Below are positions 55,037 to 64,000 of a stretch of 64,000 bases of DNA, one piece after another. The position numbers were made by a program, and so were the translations under genes. This DNA is from Blepharisma japonicum (lineage: Eukaryota > Ciliophora > Heterotrichea > Heterotrichida > Blepharismidae), in the NCBI GenBank assembly GCA_949751835.1, contig CATKHK010000051.1, forward strand, positions 272,478 to 336,477, written 5' to 3'. Numbering within the stretch: position 1 is the first letter of the stretch; each line of letters begins with the position of its first letter. The notes beneath the pieces were generated by a model. The model had not been told where the DNA came from. It did not search any database and worked only from the letters and a program-made list of their open reading frames with translations.

Positions 55037-55151
55037 ACCTATATTTTCTTAATATTTATTATAGGCTTATATTTTTTAATATAAATCATTTAATAATAGA
55101 TCCCAATTAAGTAATTAAATATTACCTTTAGTTTTTAAGCGTGGCTTTCTT

Positions 55152-55802
55152 CTATGCCAACTTCTTATCTGTTTCCTTTGCGCTGTCAGCCTCTGCTTTA
55201 GCCTCGCGCTGTGCCTTCTCAAGTTCATTCATACTCTCTAGCAATATTTTTTCCATTTGTTCTATGTTATCATCTAGTTTGCTTATACCGAAAAGAACTC
55301 TTCCAACAGTTAGACATAAGAAGCATACAATGCAGAAAGCTAAGGTAACGACCACATAGTCAATAATTAGTAATATCAAGGTTAAAACCCAGCCATAATA
55401 AAACTCATCATAGCAGGTATCGCTACCAAACTCATATATGCTCCCAGTGATTATCCACCCCAGATAAAAAATCCCTCCTCCTAAATAAAGATAGTCAAAG
55501 AGGAATTTTCTGAATTTTTCACCAAGTGACCTTCATAGGGATAAAATCCATAATATAAAAAGAAAAACATTTAAAATTGCCTTGATAATGAGCCAATCTC
55601 TATTTAGAAATTACCTTATAGGCTCATCACAAGAGCCATCATCAATTTCTAAAACAATTACAGTTGCGACTACCTTAATAAAAAATACAGATGAAAGATT
55701 GATTATCAAAGTAAAAATGATGTTTATAAGCAGAGAGGATTTGCCTAACTGCTCTTTGGTTTTGGCTCTTCTTAGCTGGAACTTTGAATACTTGGCTTCC
55801 AT
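55152..55802 (-). CDS. Four-helix membrane protein with charged C-terminus, one intron
   Basis: Exons 55802-55615 and 55599-55152 give 211 residues. Four hydrophobic segments are seen: about residues 24-52, 64-83, 98-117 and 134-163, with a TGA-coded Trp (LSLW) after the second. The loops between helices 1-2 and 3-4 each carry a Cys in an acidic setting (DDGSCDEP and GSDTCYDE), so a disulphide between them is plausible. The C-terminal 40 residues are cytoplasm-like helix rich in K, E and A (NELEKAQREAKAEADSAK). The layout resembles small tetraspan proteins but no family motif is present. It lies between two copies of a non-coding repeat and near two other four-helix genes on the same strand. 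Confidence 0.85.
55600..55614 (-). other. 15-nt intron
   Basis: GTAATTTCTAAATAG on the minus strand; splicing joins the two halves of the four-helix protein (PIRDWLIIK). A at position 10. Confidence 0.9.
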
Positions 55803-55912
55803 ATTTTTATAATAAAAATGATCCTCCTAATAATTTATGTTCCTTAATAAGCTGTGCAAAATATGATTTTTTAAATATCTAAATAAGCTTTGTCTAGTTT
55901 TATGTAAATTGC
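55803..55912. other. Leader region
   Basis: Short AT-rich stretch upstream of the minus-strand four-helix gene; nothing specific seen. Confidence 0.3.
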
Positions 55913-56177
55913 TGAAATAAAATTTTGTAAAATTAATTAAGTAAAACTAAAAATTTTAAGCTAAAACTGGCTTATAAATATATGCATATGTGAATAAATT
56001 TTCTCCTTCAGAATTGAAATTAAATGAATAAAATTTTGCAAAATACTTATTATTTGGGATTAGGTGAGATTAATTTAATTATAAGCAGTATGAACTGAAA
56101 TTGCTTCTTGGAAACCTTTAAATGCTTATATAGGCTAAAATCGTACTTAGCTTGCTCTGGGCTATTATTTATCATAC
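55913..56177 (+). repeat. Direct repeat, copy B
   Basis: Diverged second copy of the segment at 54794-55036, about 265 bp, with a small insertion after the first block. No coding capacity is conserved between the two copies. Confidence 0.7.
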
Positions 56178-56695
56178 TTTTTGGATTTTCTTATTTAAAA
56201 TTTACAGCCAATCCTCGATTTATTAGAGTAAATATTCTTCTGCTACTAAGTCAATTTTATTTTGATTTTATGATGTCTAATTTATGGTTTGAAAATAGAT
56301 ATAATTTATAGATTTATCCTATCTTTGAGATATTTCTTTAACTCATTGTTATTTAATACTCAAACCACAACTTTGCTTTATTTAAATGAAGATTCATGGA
56401 AATTTTTCTTTGTACTTGCTAAATAGATTATAGACTTGATCTTCTTTTTAATTTCTCAGTCAACTTTTACTGCAACAAACTGAGGGCAAAACTGCATAAA
56501 AACTAATAGCAATCACTCCTCATAGAAGTCTAACTTATTTCATCGACAAAATATGTCATAGTCATTCCATGATCATTTTAAATCAACATCCTAGAAATAT
56601 TCAAAAGGGATAGATGGGCTATATCATAAAATTAATTATTTTAATATTTAAATTTAGAAAATTAAACATATCATCAATAGATTAATTAAAAATTC
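56178..56695. other. Gene-free spacer
   Basis: About 520 bp downstream of the next gene, AT-rich. A plus-strand frame (KFTANPRFIRVNILLLLSQ near 56200-56270) has no ATG and is not conserved in repeat copy A; judged chance. Confidence 0.4.
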
Positions 56696-57271
56696 TTATT
56701 TTAAGCTAATTCATTCCCTTTTATTTTCTGTTTTCTCTTGGCTATTATGCTCATTCTCCACTTCTTCTTTTTCAGAATTTTCCTTTGGAGTTTCTATTTT
56801 AACTCCATATAACATCAATTCTTGCTCTCTAATCTTGAAATATTTATAATTCAAACTATTTCTATAGCATAAAGCAAAAATAAGACACATAAGTATCAGT
56901 CCGCAAGCTGCCAGCATTGAAAATCTGACTGCATCTGCGTATTCTTCTCCAAAAATATTGGAATAATTTGTATAAAATATTATCACTATAGTGAACCCAA
57001 GCTCGCCTAGAAAACTAAAACTCAAAAGTAAAATGTAGAAGTCGACGCATTTTCGAGATTTTCTGGTTAAATGAGAAATCAAGACTATTATATTGATATA
57101 AATACCTAAAATAATGTATCCTCCATCATACCATTCAAAATTTCCAGCCTCAAGACATATTCCAATACCAGCTCCAATATTTGCAAATCCAACAATTAAA
57201 AGGTAAAGACTTGAACTTCTAAGCAAGCAATATATGCATTTATTTCCTCCAGATCTTTTAGATGTTTTCAT
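56696..57271 (-). CDS. Four-helix membrane protein, tandem paralogue 1
   Basis: 191 residues from ATG at 57271. The frame should be read through a TGA near 56713 (KREWISLK) to TAA at 56696-56698; the paralogue next door ends at a comparable point. Hydrophobic helices are at about residues 22-40, 50-70, 77-100 and 117-137 (SMLAACGLILMCLIFALCY). The N-terminus is basic with a KCIYCLLR Cys pair; the loop after helix 3 is short (TNYSNIFGEEYADAV), unlike the large loop of true tetraspanins. The C-terminal 45 residues are Glu/Lys-rich. About two thirds of positions match the gene at 57546-58124. Function unknown. Confidence 0.87.
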
Positions 57272-57545
57272 TTTAGCAAATTGAGTTTATTATCAAATAT
57301 TCATATAAAAGATAAAAAACATACAAATCTAATGGCTTAATAAAGAAAATAGCAAAATATTTTCATCATTAATTAGGTATTTTAATCCCATTTAAAGAAG
57401 CCTTAAAATGCACTGAGTGTATTACCAGGGAAAATACAAGTTTATTATTCTTAAGTTAAATTATAAATACCCTATTCTTATATAAATTACTTAATATTTT
57501 AAATTTAGAAATCAAACGCATCATCAAAGACTATTTAAAAAAGTC
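57272..57545. other. Spacer duplicated with the paralogue pair
   Basis: The block 'acaaatctaatggctt...tattttaatcccatttaaagaa' upstream of paralogue 1 recurs upstream of paralogue 2 (about 58195-58290), so the duplication included the upstream DNA. Confidence 0.6.
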
Positions 57546-58124
57546 TTATTTTATAAGATAACTCACTTCTTTTTTATCTTTCTTTTCTCTTAGCTTTTCA
57601 TACTTATTTTCCATCTCTTGCTTTTTAATATCTGTTTTTGGAGTTTCTATTTTTGCTCCATATAACAATAATTCTTGTTCTTTGATCTTGAAATAGCTAT
57701 AATTCAAACTATTTCGATAGCATAAAGCAAAAATAAGACACACAAGTATAAGCCCACAAGCAGCTAGCATTGAGTATCTGACTGCATCCGCGTAATCTTC
57801 TCCAAGCACATTAGAATAATCTGTATAAAATATGATCCCTAATGTGAACCCGAGCTCACCTAGAAAACTAAAACTCAAAAGTAAAATGTAGAAGGAGATG
57901 CAGTTTCGAGATTTTCTGGTTAAATGAGAAATTAAGACAAGTGCTGTGATTAAAACTCCCAAAATAATGTATCCTCCATTATACCACGTAAAATTTCCAG
58001 CTTGAGCACATACTGCAATGCCCGCTCCAATATTTGCGAATCCAACAATTAAAAGGCAAAGACTTGTACTTCTAAGCAAGCAATATAGACATTGATTCCC
58101 TTCGGCACTTTTAGGAATTTTCAT
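57546..58124 (-). CDS. Four-helix membrane protein, tandem paralogue 2
   Basis: 192 residues from ATG at 58124. Same four helices as its neighbour, with the shared signatures LIVGFANIGAGI, YIILG, LTRKSR, FYILLLSFSFLGELGFT, EDYADAVRYSMLAACGLIL and YRNSLNYSYFKI. The basic N-terminus has QCLYCLLR. The tail is Lys/Glu-rich (KKQEMENKYEKLREKKDKK). It ends SYLIK with TAA, without the TGA of paralogue 1. High match extends into the upstream region, so the duplication is fairly recent. Not recognised as any named family; a plasma or vacuolar membrane protein is all that can be said. Confidence 0.88.
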   Translation of the reverse strand: MKIPKSAEGNQCLYCLLRSTSLCLLIVGFANIGAGIAVCAQAGNFTWYNGGYIILGVLITALVLISHLTRKSRNCISFYILLLSFSFLGELGFTLGIIFYTDYSNVLGEDYADAVRYSMLAACGLILVCLIFALCYRNSLNYSYFKIKEQELLLYGAKIETPKTDIKKQEMENKYEKLREKKDKKEVSYLIK

Positions 58125-58363
58125 TTGAGTAATTTGATTTTATTATCAGATTATAATCCATTTCCATCTATGCAATGAATATTCATAAAAAGCAGATAAA
58201 AAATATACAAATCTAATGGCTTTTATAAAGAAAAATTCTTTAATATTTTCATCATTAATTTGATATTTTAATCCCATTTAAAGAATTCTAGCAATAAACT
58301 TGCTGCCTGACCAGGGAAAAATGCAAAAATGGCCCATTTAGTTTATCATGCCTCTATAATAAA

Positions 58364-58699
58364 ATGTTGTGTACCTTGATTCATTTAGCACAGCTCACAA
58401 TCTGCTGGGTATACCCAATATCCCAAACAGTCCACGCATTTGAGACCAGAAATTATTCCCTATTTTGGATTTCCTATTGGTTTATCTTTGGGGTCTTAAA
58501 CTATTTAGAGTCGACCTTCCTTTTCTGGCTTGCTCCGTAAAGATTATATAGATTTTGCTTTTACCAAATAATAAGATCACTGTTCTGCTTGTGGATGCTT
58601 CATCCAGACTACAAAGGAGCTGAATTCATTGAAGAAACATTTTTCCCAGTGGCTTATGAGCAATTGAAAGGGATTGTGTCCATGACACCTTTGGGGTAA
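58364..58699 (+). CDS. REEP/HVA22/Yop1-family protein, one intron
   Basis: Exons 58364-58536 and 58552-58699 give 106 residues. Neither exon alone is long, so the gene is easy to miss. The protein has the TB2/DP1/HVA22 pattern: YPISQTVHAFETRNYSLFW (family 'YPaY.S.kAie..d....WL.YW'), SYWFIFGVLNYLESTF, then after the splice APFCFYQIIRSLFCLWMLHP and YKGAEFIEETFFPV (family 'p...GA..lY...v.P'). Two long hydrophobic hairpins wedge into the endoplasmic reticulum membrane and shape tubules (family knowledge). The ATG at 58364 gives a short N-terminus typical of small protist members. It is divergent from the minus-strand four-helix gene, 239 bp apart. Confidence 0.88.
58537..58551 (+). other. 15-nt intron
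   Basis: GTAAAGATTATATAG; removal restores the second hydrophobic hairpin of the REEP-like protein. A at position 10. Confidence 0.92.
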
Positions 58700-58883
58700 A
58701 TTTCATGTAGGAAATATCTGGAAGAGGCTAAATAGATTAAATAACGAATATTTGAATAAATGATCTTAAGTTATAAAATGATAAATATAAAAATTATTTA
58801 TTCGCAACTTTATTAATTAGATACTTATAGAGAGTGCTTAAAATTATTATAGAATTTTTGATATTTAAAAATAAGATTAATAA

Positions 58884-60536
58884 TTAATATCTACTTCCTC
58901 TATAATTGTATTTTGGATATGGATCGGAAAAAGTAGGCTGACCAAGCTCAAGATTGTCAAGGTTCATTAATTTTGCTTCAAGATCAACTGGACGTGCTTG
59001 CTCCACAGGTGCTGATTGAAAACTGGTGAAATCCATGGCGGATCTTGGGTTAGCTTTCAACTGAGACATAGTAGGTCCTTGGCCTTCTTGCAAATTCAAG
59101 TTCATTTTGACACTTGGGGTTTGGCTTTGCCCTTGTCCTCCTTGGTGCTGAATATCAGTTTGGTTTGTCCATACATCGGCTGGAATTGTAGGGGTTCCCC
59201 ATGAGTTATTTTGCCATGCAGGGTTTTGTTTAGCAGGCTGATTAGCAGGAACAGCAACCCCAGCCCACACATTTTCATTATGGCTTGGAGGGACTCTTGG
59301 GTTTCCCCACTCAGGCTTTATTTCAGCGGGTCTTGAATATGAAGGAGGGTTATTAGGAAATGGCGGAGGTATATTAGAGTATGGAGGATTTGATGGAGGG
59401 ATGTTAGTATATGAAGGAGGATTTGATGGAGGGATATTAGTATATGATGGAGGATTTGAGACAGGAATATTGGGGAATGATGGAGGAGATTGTTTAGTAT
59501 ATACTGGTGGCTGTCCCCATAGGTCTGAAGATTGTGTAGGCTTTGGTTCTTGACTTGGCTGATTTCATGTAGGTGGAGTATTTGCAGGAGGCTGGCTCAA
59601 TAATGTTTCTAAGTTTACCTGTGGCTGCTGTGGTGGAAACGCATTAAAAGGCTCAGGCGCTTTCTGTACTGCAGGCTGACTCCAAATATCTGCCGGCCTC
59701 TGTACAGGCTGGTTCCAAGCAGGTTCTGGAATTGCTGTATTTCTTACTGTAACATTTGCAAATAAATTCCCACCTGGTGGCGGATTAATTTTGCCTGGCT
59801 GCGATAATACTTTATTATTAGTCACCGGTTTTACTGCAGGTGCAGAAAAAATATCGATTTTAGGCTGCTCATTCCTGACAGGCACAGGTTCTTCAATTTG
59901 TTCTCCTAAATTACTATTTAACTGTCCTCCATACTCTTGTTGCTGTTGTTCTTGTGTATCTCTTCTCTTTTCTGGATAAGGATCATAAGACCCTCCTCTT
60001 CCATAATAGTCATCATCATATGTTTTATTACTGATTGAATAAGTTGGATATCTGCCTGCATCGCTTGACATACCTGAAAATTTGTCCCTGAGCTTTTTAG
60101 CTTTTTCCCTTTCCTCATCAAGGTACTTGTGATCAGCAATTAATTGATTGATATATTTACTTTTGTCTCTTACACCACTGCCACGTTCTTCTCCACCATC
60201 TCTATACGAAAAATCTTGAAGCAGTCTAATTTTAAACCCTTCGTCTCTGATTTCGTTCATGCAGGAGTTTGAGCCGAATTTTAACAAATGTTCTATTAAG
60301 TTCAAGGCTTTGTATATCCTTCTCCACTCTTTTGGGGGTGATCTGAGATATTCCCATGTGCATCTCATGATTACAGTCCTTTCTTCAGGGTTGTATGTTT
60401 TTTCTGCTATTTCGTGAAGAAGGGTGTTAGATGTCCCATAGTTTTCATCACTGCATACTTCAGCAATCATGCGCTCTAAAGGGGTTTTTGTAACACGATC
60501 TCGGAGACCAAGTGCTATCTTTTTTAGGGAATCCAT
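58884..60536 (-). CDS. Epsin-type ENTH-domain protein
   Basis: 550 residues from ATG at 60536, joined by one TGA Trp (PPTWNQPSQ near 59564). Residues 1 to about 150 are an ENTH domain: VTKTPLERMIAEVCSDENYG, LLHEIAEKTYNPEERTVIM, EWRRIYKALNLIEHLLKFGS and LLQDFSYRDGG. ENTH domains bind phosphoinositides and help form clathrin coats (family knowledge). The remaining 400 residues are a Pro/Asn/Gln-rich disordered tail with repeated D-x-W-type short motifs (PADIWSQ, SDLWGQ, ADVWTNQ, also NVWAG) that may act as adaptor- or clathrin-binding sites, and a tandem run of P-S-Y-T-N-I-P-S-N-P units at about 59350-59480. No NPF motif or ubiquitin-interacting motif was noticed. Confidence 0.93.
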
Positions 60537-60746
60537 TTTATTATTATGCTAGCTGTTAATAAGTGTTAGATCAGAACAGGAAAAATACTGGATAAATTGC
60601 AACAAATAAATAATAGCATATAGGGGCTGAACTATTATTAATGTTCGCCAATGCCTGATGCATTTTCTAAATATAATTAATTTATAGTTGTTAATTATAT
60701 TTTGTAAACGATATAAGAAGATCCTTTAGAAATAAAGGCTTTCTTC
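60537..60746. other. Spacer
   Basis: AT-rich, upstream of the epsin gene; nothing seen. Confidence 0.35.
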
Positions 60747-61274
60747 TTAATAAGTTTTTTTCTTAAAGAAAATCTGTAAACAAGGTAGATCAGAACCACA
60801 AATGTGGATACTTGGATTCAATAAATGTGAATTTAATGTGAAAAGTTCTATTTTTTGTTCTGATAATTTGAAAAGTTCTAATTCCTGCTCTGAGTGTTCA
60901 ATTTCATGATTTAATTTAGAGTTTCTCAAATTTTGGGATGTTGGCAGCCAGCTGACAAATCTATTATTATTTTGAACAAATTAGGATTTCTTATTTTTCC
61001 AATTATCCCCTTTAGATTCTTTATTAGACAAACTAATAATACTCCGATTGGAACGAGACTCTTTTGTTTTTTCTTCATTTAATTCATATAAGCGTTTTGG
61101 AGTTTCAGCATCTTTAGATAATAGTGACGACTGAAGTAAATGCTCGCATTGATCTTTGGCACATTTATCTATATTATATTCTGTTCCAGTATGGAAGCAT
61201 TGATAATTTAATCTTGACACAATTGTTATATTTGTCTCAGCCTGAAGTGGAAACTGCAAGATTTGGAAGCACAA
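60747..61274 (-). pseudogene. Possible gene remnant, no start and one internal TAA
   Basis: Two minus-strand segments lie in the same frame, separated by one TAA near 60981: an upper part (NITIVSRLNYQCFHTGTEYN, DKCAKDQCEHLLQSS, Lys/Glu-rich end) and a lower part (NRFVSWLPTSQNL, HEIEHSEQELELFKLSEQK). Neither has an ATG, the upper part is bounded by a TAA, and no 15-nt intron removes the internal stop. Codon use is gene-like, so a recently dead gene is more likely than chance, but evidence is thin. Function unknown. Confidence 0.35.
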
Positions 61275-61783
61275 ATATTAGGTAAGCAGAAATAAAAGCC
61301 TCCTTTGTCTTATATTTTAATATCGCAATTTAATGTTTCTCCATTTAAGCAATAAAATCACCTTAATAATTAATTAAATTTTATCTTTAATTTCTCTTTA
61401 AATTTAATATCTCTTATTTTACTATTTATTTCTCTATTAGCACCTAACAAAATATAAATCATATTTTGCTTATTGAATACTAAGTCTTTATATATAAATA
61501 AGAAAGCAAATTTTGATTATTATTTGCCTATCAAAAAATTTTAAAATTATAAAAAATAAGCTTGCAATGATCAATTTAAGCTAAGAAAGCTAAATCTGTA
61601 AATTTTTCTCATAAACAACAGTAGAAAAAAGAAATTTTTCAATTTCTGATTCAATCCTTTTTATCAATTAGTTAAACCCTACATAAATATGATCAAAATT
61701 TTATTGGATAGGAAAAATAGGAATAAAAAATAAATTATGGACCATTGATATTAAGCTAATTTTATCCACAGATTAATAAAATT
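61275..61783. other. Gene-free spacer
   Basis: 509 bp of very AT-rich sequence before the VWA gene; no feature seen. Confidence 0.4.
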
Positions 61784-63592
61784 ATGAATTCCAACTTTTC
61801 AAATTCATCAACAACGACGCCTCAAGGGACCAGCCCAAGTCAGAATACAACTAACTCCATATTTCCTCAAACTCAGCCTTTACCTCACCCATATATTCAT
61901 AATCCTCCTCCTCCTTATATTTCCACTCCATATCCTTGGGGTAATCCAAGTATAAATCCATGTATCAGCAATGTTAACACAATCCCATACCCCTATTTTC
62001 CAAACCCTTACTATCCAGCCTTAATAAATCCATTAGTAAACCCTCTTTATAATCCTATCCCTGTTGGCTTCGTTCCTCCTGCATTTCCAGGACTAATTCT
62101 AAATCCTCGTCCTCCTATGCGCCTTAATGGTCCTCCATCAGCTTATAATCCTCATCTTCCTTTAAAGCGTTCTCGAGAGATATCAAATTTTGACGATGAT
62201 GAAGAACTTGAAACCTCTCAGTCTCCATCAGAAGAAGCCAAAGCTGAAGAAACTCCTCTTATAGCATCCCTCAATTTCCTATTCAATTACATAGAACTAA
62301 AAAACGCAGCCCAAGAAGTCCCATGCACTCTTTCACTTCAAGGGATGGACATTTCACTTGATGAAATCCAGAAAAACCGTCAAGGGATTGACCTAGTCTG
62401 TGTCATTGACAACAGTGGGAGCATGGTTGGAGAAAAAATAAAGCTTGTAAAAGAGACTTTGGAGTTTTTGCTGACGATTTTAGATAGGAGAGATAGGATG
62501 AGTGTATGTGTTTTTAATAATTCTGGGAAGAGATTGACAAAATTAGTAACCCTTAATGATAAAGGGAAATCTATAATTTCAAAAGCTGTTTTTGGAATTA
62601 AGGCTAATGGAGGGACTAATATAACTTCTGGGATGCAGCTTGCTTATAATGTACTTGGCAGTAGAAGATTTACAAATCAGATTACATCTATTATGCTTCT
62701 AACAGATGGGCTTGATAATGAAACTGGCTCTGTATCAATGAGAATTAAAGAGGTTTCTGATTCTTTTCAGTTTAAAAACCCTGTAATTGTTCATACTTTT
62801 GGGTACGGAAAAGGCCACGATGCTTTACTAATGCAAAATATCGCAAAAAATAATAAAGGAAATTTCTATTTCGTAGAAGTCCCTAAAAGTATTCCAGACG
62901 CTTTCGCAAACTGCCTTGGAGAGCTCGTATCTCTTATAGCAGACAATATAACAGTAAAGCTTGAAACTCAGGTTTGTGCTGTCCCATTTACCCTTTCTAA
63001 AGTTTATTCAGAAAATGGCGACAGGGATTTTACAATGCCTCCAGTTTTTGCAGGTAGTAAAAAAGACACGGTATTTATGCTTAGATTTGATTTAAATGAC
63101 GCAAAAGTTAATGCTACAATCCGCCCGATAAAGGCAAAAATAAGTTATGAAACCAAAAATAAAGAAAAAAGGTATTTAGAATGCGAATTAGAAGTAAATG
63201 TAGTCGAAGATGGAAAAGATGAAATTGAGATCAATGAAGACGTAATGGTCAATTTTTATAGAGCCAAAGGTGCAGAAATGTTGAGGGCTATTTCAAGACT
63301 TGCTGAAGCAAGAAGACTAGATGAAGCCAAAAGATTAGCAGAAGCTGGGGCTCAGGAACTAGGAAACTCTATTGTAAAGCAAAACCCAGTGGTAGCTTCG
63401 TTGATTAAAGATTTAGATGACGCAAAAGCAAGGGTCGCTTCAACTCAAGCATGGGAAATGGGAGGAAGAGCACAGGTATGTTCATTGTTTGGGAATTACC
63501 AAAACCAAAGTGCAGCTAGTAATACTATGGTGTTTCAAAACTGTCAGCAGGCAGCTTTTTCCTCTCAAGCTTCAAACTACTTTAAACGCTAA
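61784..63592 (+). CDS. VWA-domain protein with Pro/Tyr-rich N-terminus
   Basis: 602 residues, intronless, no TGA. Residues 1-125 are Pro, Asn and Tyr-rich and probably disordered (PHPYIHNPPPPYIS). A basic/acidic stretch follows (LKRSREISNFDDDEELE, a possible nuclear signal). The von Willebrand A domain spans about residues 200-385 with an intact metal-binding MIDAS: DNSGS at 209-213, Thr in GGTNITSG and Asp in LLTDGLDN. After it come a beta-rich region (about 390-480, like the Vint-type domain following VWA in plant and protist proteins) and a helical part rich in E, A and R (LAEARRLDEAKRLAEAG). The RING finger that accompanies this layout in plant WAV3 proteins is absent. A Mg-dependent protein-binding role is inferred. 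Confidence 0.9.
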   Translation: MNSNFSNSSTTTPQGTSPSQNTTNSIFPQTQPLPHPYIHNPPPPYISTPYPWGNPSINPCISNVNTIPYPYFPNPYYPALINPLVNPLYNPIPVGFVPPAFPGLILNPRPPMRLNGPPSAYNPHLPLKRSREISNFDDDEELETSQSPSEEAKAEETPLIASLNFLFNYIELKNAAQEVPCTLSLQGMDISLDEIQKNRQGIDLVCVIDNSGSMVGEKIKLVKETLEFLLTILDRRDRMSVCVFNNSGKRLTKLVTLNDKGKSIISKAVFGIKANGGTNITSGMQLAYNVLGSRRFTNQITSIMLLTDGLDNETGSVSMRIKEVSDSFQFKNPVIVHTFGYGKGHDALLMQNIAKNNKGNFYFVEVPKSIPDAFANCLGELVSLIADNITVKLETQVCAVPFTLSKVYSENGDRDFTMPPVFAGSKKDTVFMLRFDLNDAKVNATIRPIKAKISYETKNKEKRYLECELEVNVVEDGKDEIEINEDVMVNFYRAKGAEMLRAISRLAEARRLDEAKRLAEAGAQELGNSIVKQNPVVASLIKDLDDAKARVASTQAWEMGGRAQVCSLFGNYQNQSAASNTMVFQNCQQAAFSSQASNYFKR

Positions 63593-63615
63593 TATTAAGA
63601 AATTTTAAATTAAAC

Positions 63616-64000
63616 ATGTCTCATTTTTATCAAATTGCATTGCTAGGCACTGGAGGGGTAGGGAAAAGCGATTTAACACATCGCTTTACACAAAATAGGT
63701 TTGAAGACTGCTATGATCCCACTATAGAAGACCAATATACTAAAAATTTAGAGTTGGATGGAAAAGCGGTTAAATTAGAAATTCTTGATACTGCAGGTCA
63801 AGAAGAGTTTTCAAATCAGATTAATGTGTATTTAGAACAAAGAGATGCATTTTTATTAGTTTACTCAATAACAGATATATATTCATTAGAATATGTTAAA
63901 AAGCTATGTCAAATGATTTTGGAGAAGAAAAAGGACATTCTGATCATGATTATAGGAAATAAAGTAGATTTGGACAAAAATCGAAGAGTCAAAATAGAAG
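63616..64000 (+). CDS. Ras-family small GTPase (3' truncated by window end)
   Basis: The first 128 residues of a Ras-superfamily GTPase, starting at ATG 63616 only 23 bp after the VWA stop, and still open at the window edge. G1 is GTGGVGKSDLT, the effector/switch I region YDPTIEDQYTKNLELDG, G3 is DTAGQEEF, and G4 is GNKVDL. The YDPTIED switch I is that of the Ras/Rap/Ral branch rather than Rab, Rho or Arf, so it is best called Ras/Rap-like. The Gln of DTAGQ (Ras Q61 position) is present, so it should hydrolyse GTP. The C-terminal prenylation site lies outside the window. Confidence 0.92.
   Translation, partial: MSHFYQIALLGTGGVGKSDLTHRFTQNRFEDCYDPTIEDQYTKNLELDGKAVKLEILDTAGQEEFSNQINVYLEQRDAFLLVYSITDIYSLEYVKKLCQMILEKKKDILIMIIGNKVDLDKNRRVKIE

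Noticed and set aside
56108-56311. 67-codon plus-strand frame within and after repeat copy B
   Set aside because: No ATG start, and the reading frame is not kept in repeat copy A.
1-64000. CRISPR arrays, ribosomal RNA, telomere repeats, insertion sequences
   Set aside because: None seen on either strand; the window looks like internal macronuclear DNA.

Overview
The window reads as macronuclear DNA of a heterotrich ciliate with a Blepharisma-type nuclear code. Three things seen in the sequence support this. In-frame TGA stands exactly where conserved tryptophan is expected, at dozens of positions and including a TGA-TGA pair in an ammonium transporter; only TAA and TAG end genes. Seven genes or gene segments become continuous only after removal of an intron of exactly 15 nt (GTAA...AG with an A at position 10). 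The DNA is AT-rich and gene-dense, with typical ciliate genes. Naming Blepharisma is an inference from the code plus intron size; Stentor shares the introns but uses the standard code.

Layout. 1-2634: the 3' end of an unidentified gene, a CAF1/CNOT7 deadenylase, and an acidic coiled-coil protein. 2635-4226: gene-poor, with a decayed MORN-repeat gene. 4227-44303: the main feature, a head-to-tail array of 16 paralogous genes on the minus strand (called copies 1-16 from left to right), about 650-700 codons each and with no intron needed. Every copy has an N-terminal domain with an N-[IV]-P-x-T-[LI] motif, a Trp-ended 'TRVLW' strand, in most copies a S-I-N-N-P-[FY] motif, a middle domain ending in 'DFIQ....W.FLDCKE', and a C-terminal truncated (2/2) globin domain with an invariant candidate haem-ligand histidine. 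Copy 16 has a frameshift, a decayed relic lies between copies 13 and 14, and a small 101-residue MGCC protein gene lies in the array on the opposite strand.

44553-64000: ordinary mixed-strand genes. These are an F-BAR protein with a KIAA0513/SBF2-like domain, a small secreted protein, an EF-hand coiled-coil protein, an unknown protein, two tandem glutaredoxins (one with a DPIC in place of CPYC active site), an Amt-family transporter lacking the second pore histidine, an H2A.X-like histone ending in TQEL, three small four-helix membrane proteins (two tandem paralogues), a REEP/HVA22 protein, an ENTH-domain epsin, a VWA-domain protein and the start of a Ras-family GTPase.

The globin-fusion array is the candidate undescribed system. 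Its architecture (two unrecognised domains plus a haem-type globin) and lineage-specific amplification suggest a family of gas or redox sensors. That function is inference; the sequence shows only the domain order, the conserved residues and the duplication history.
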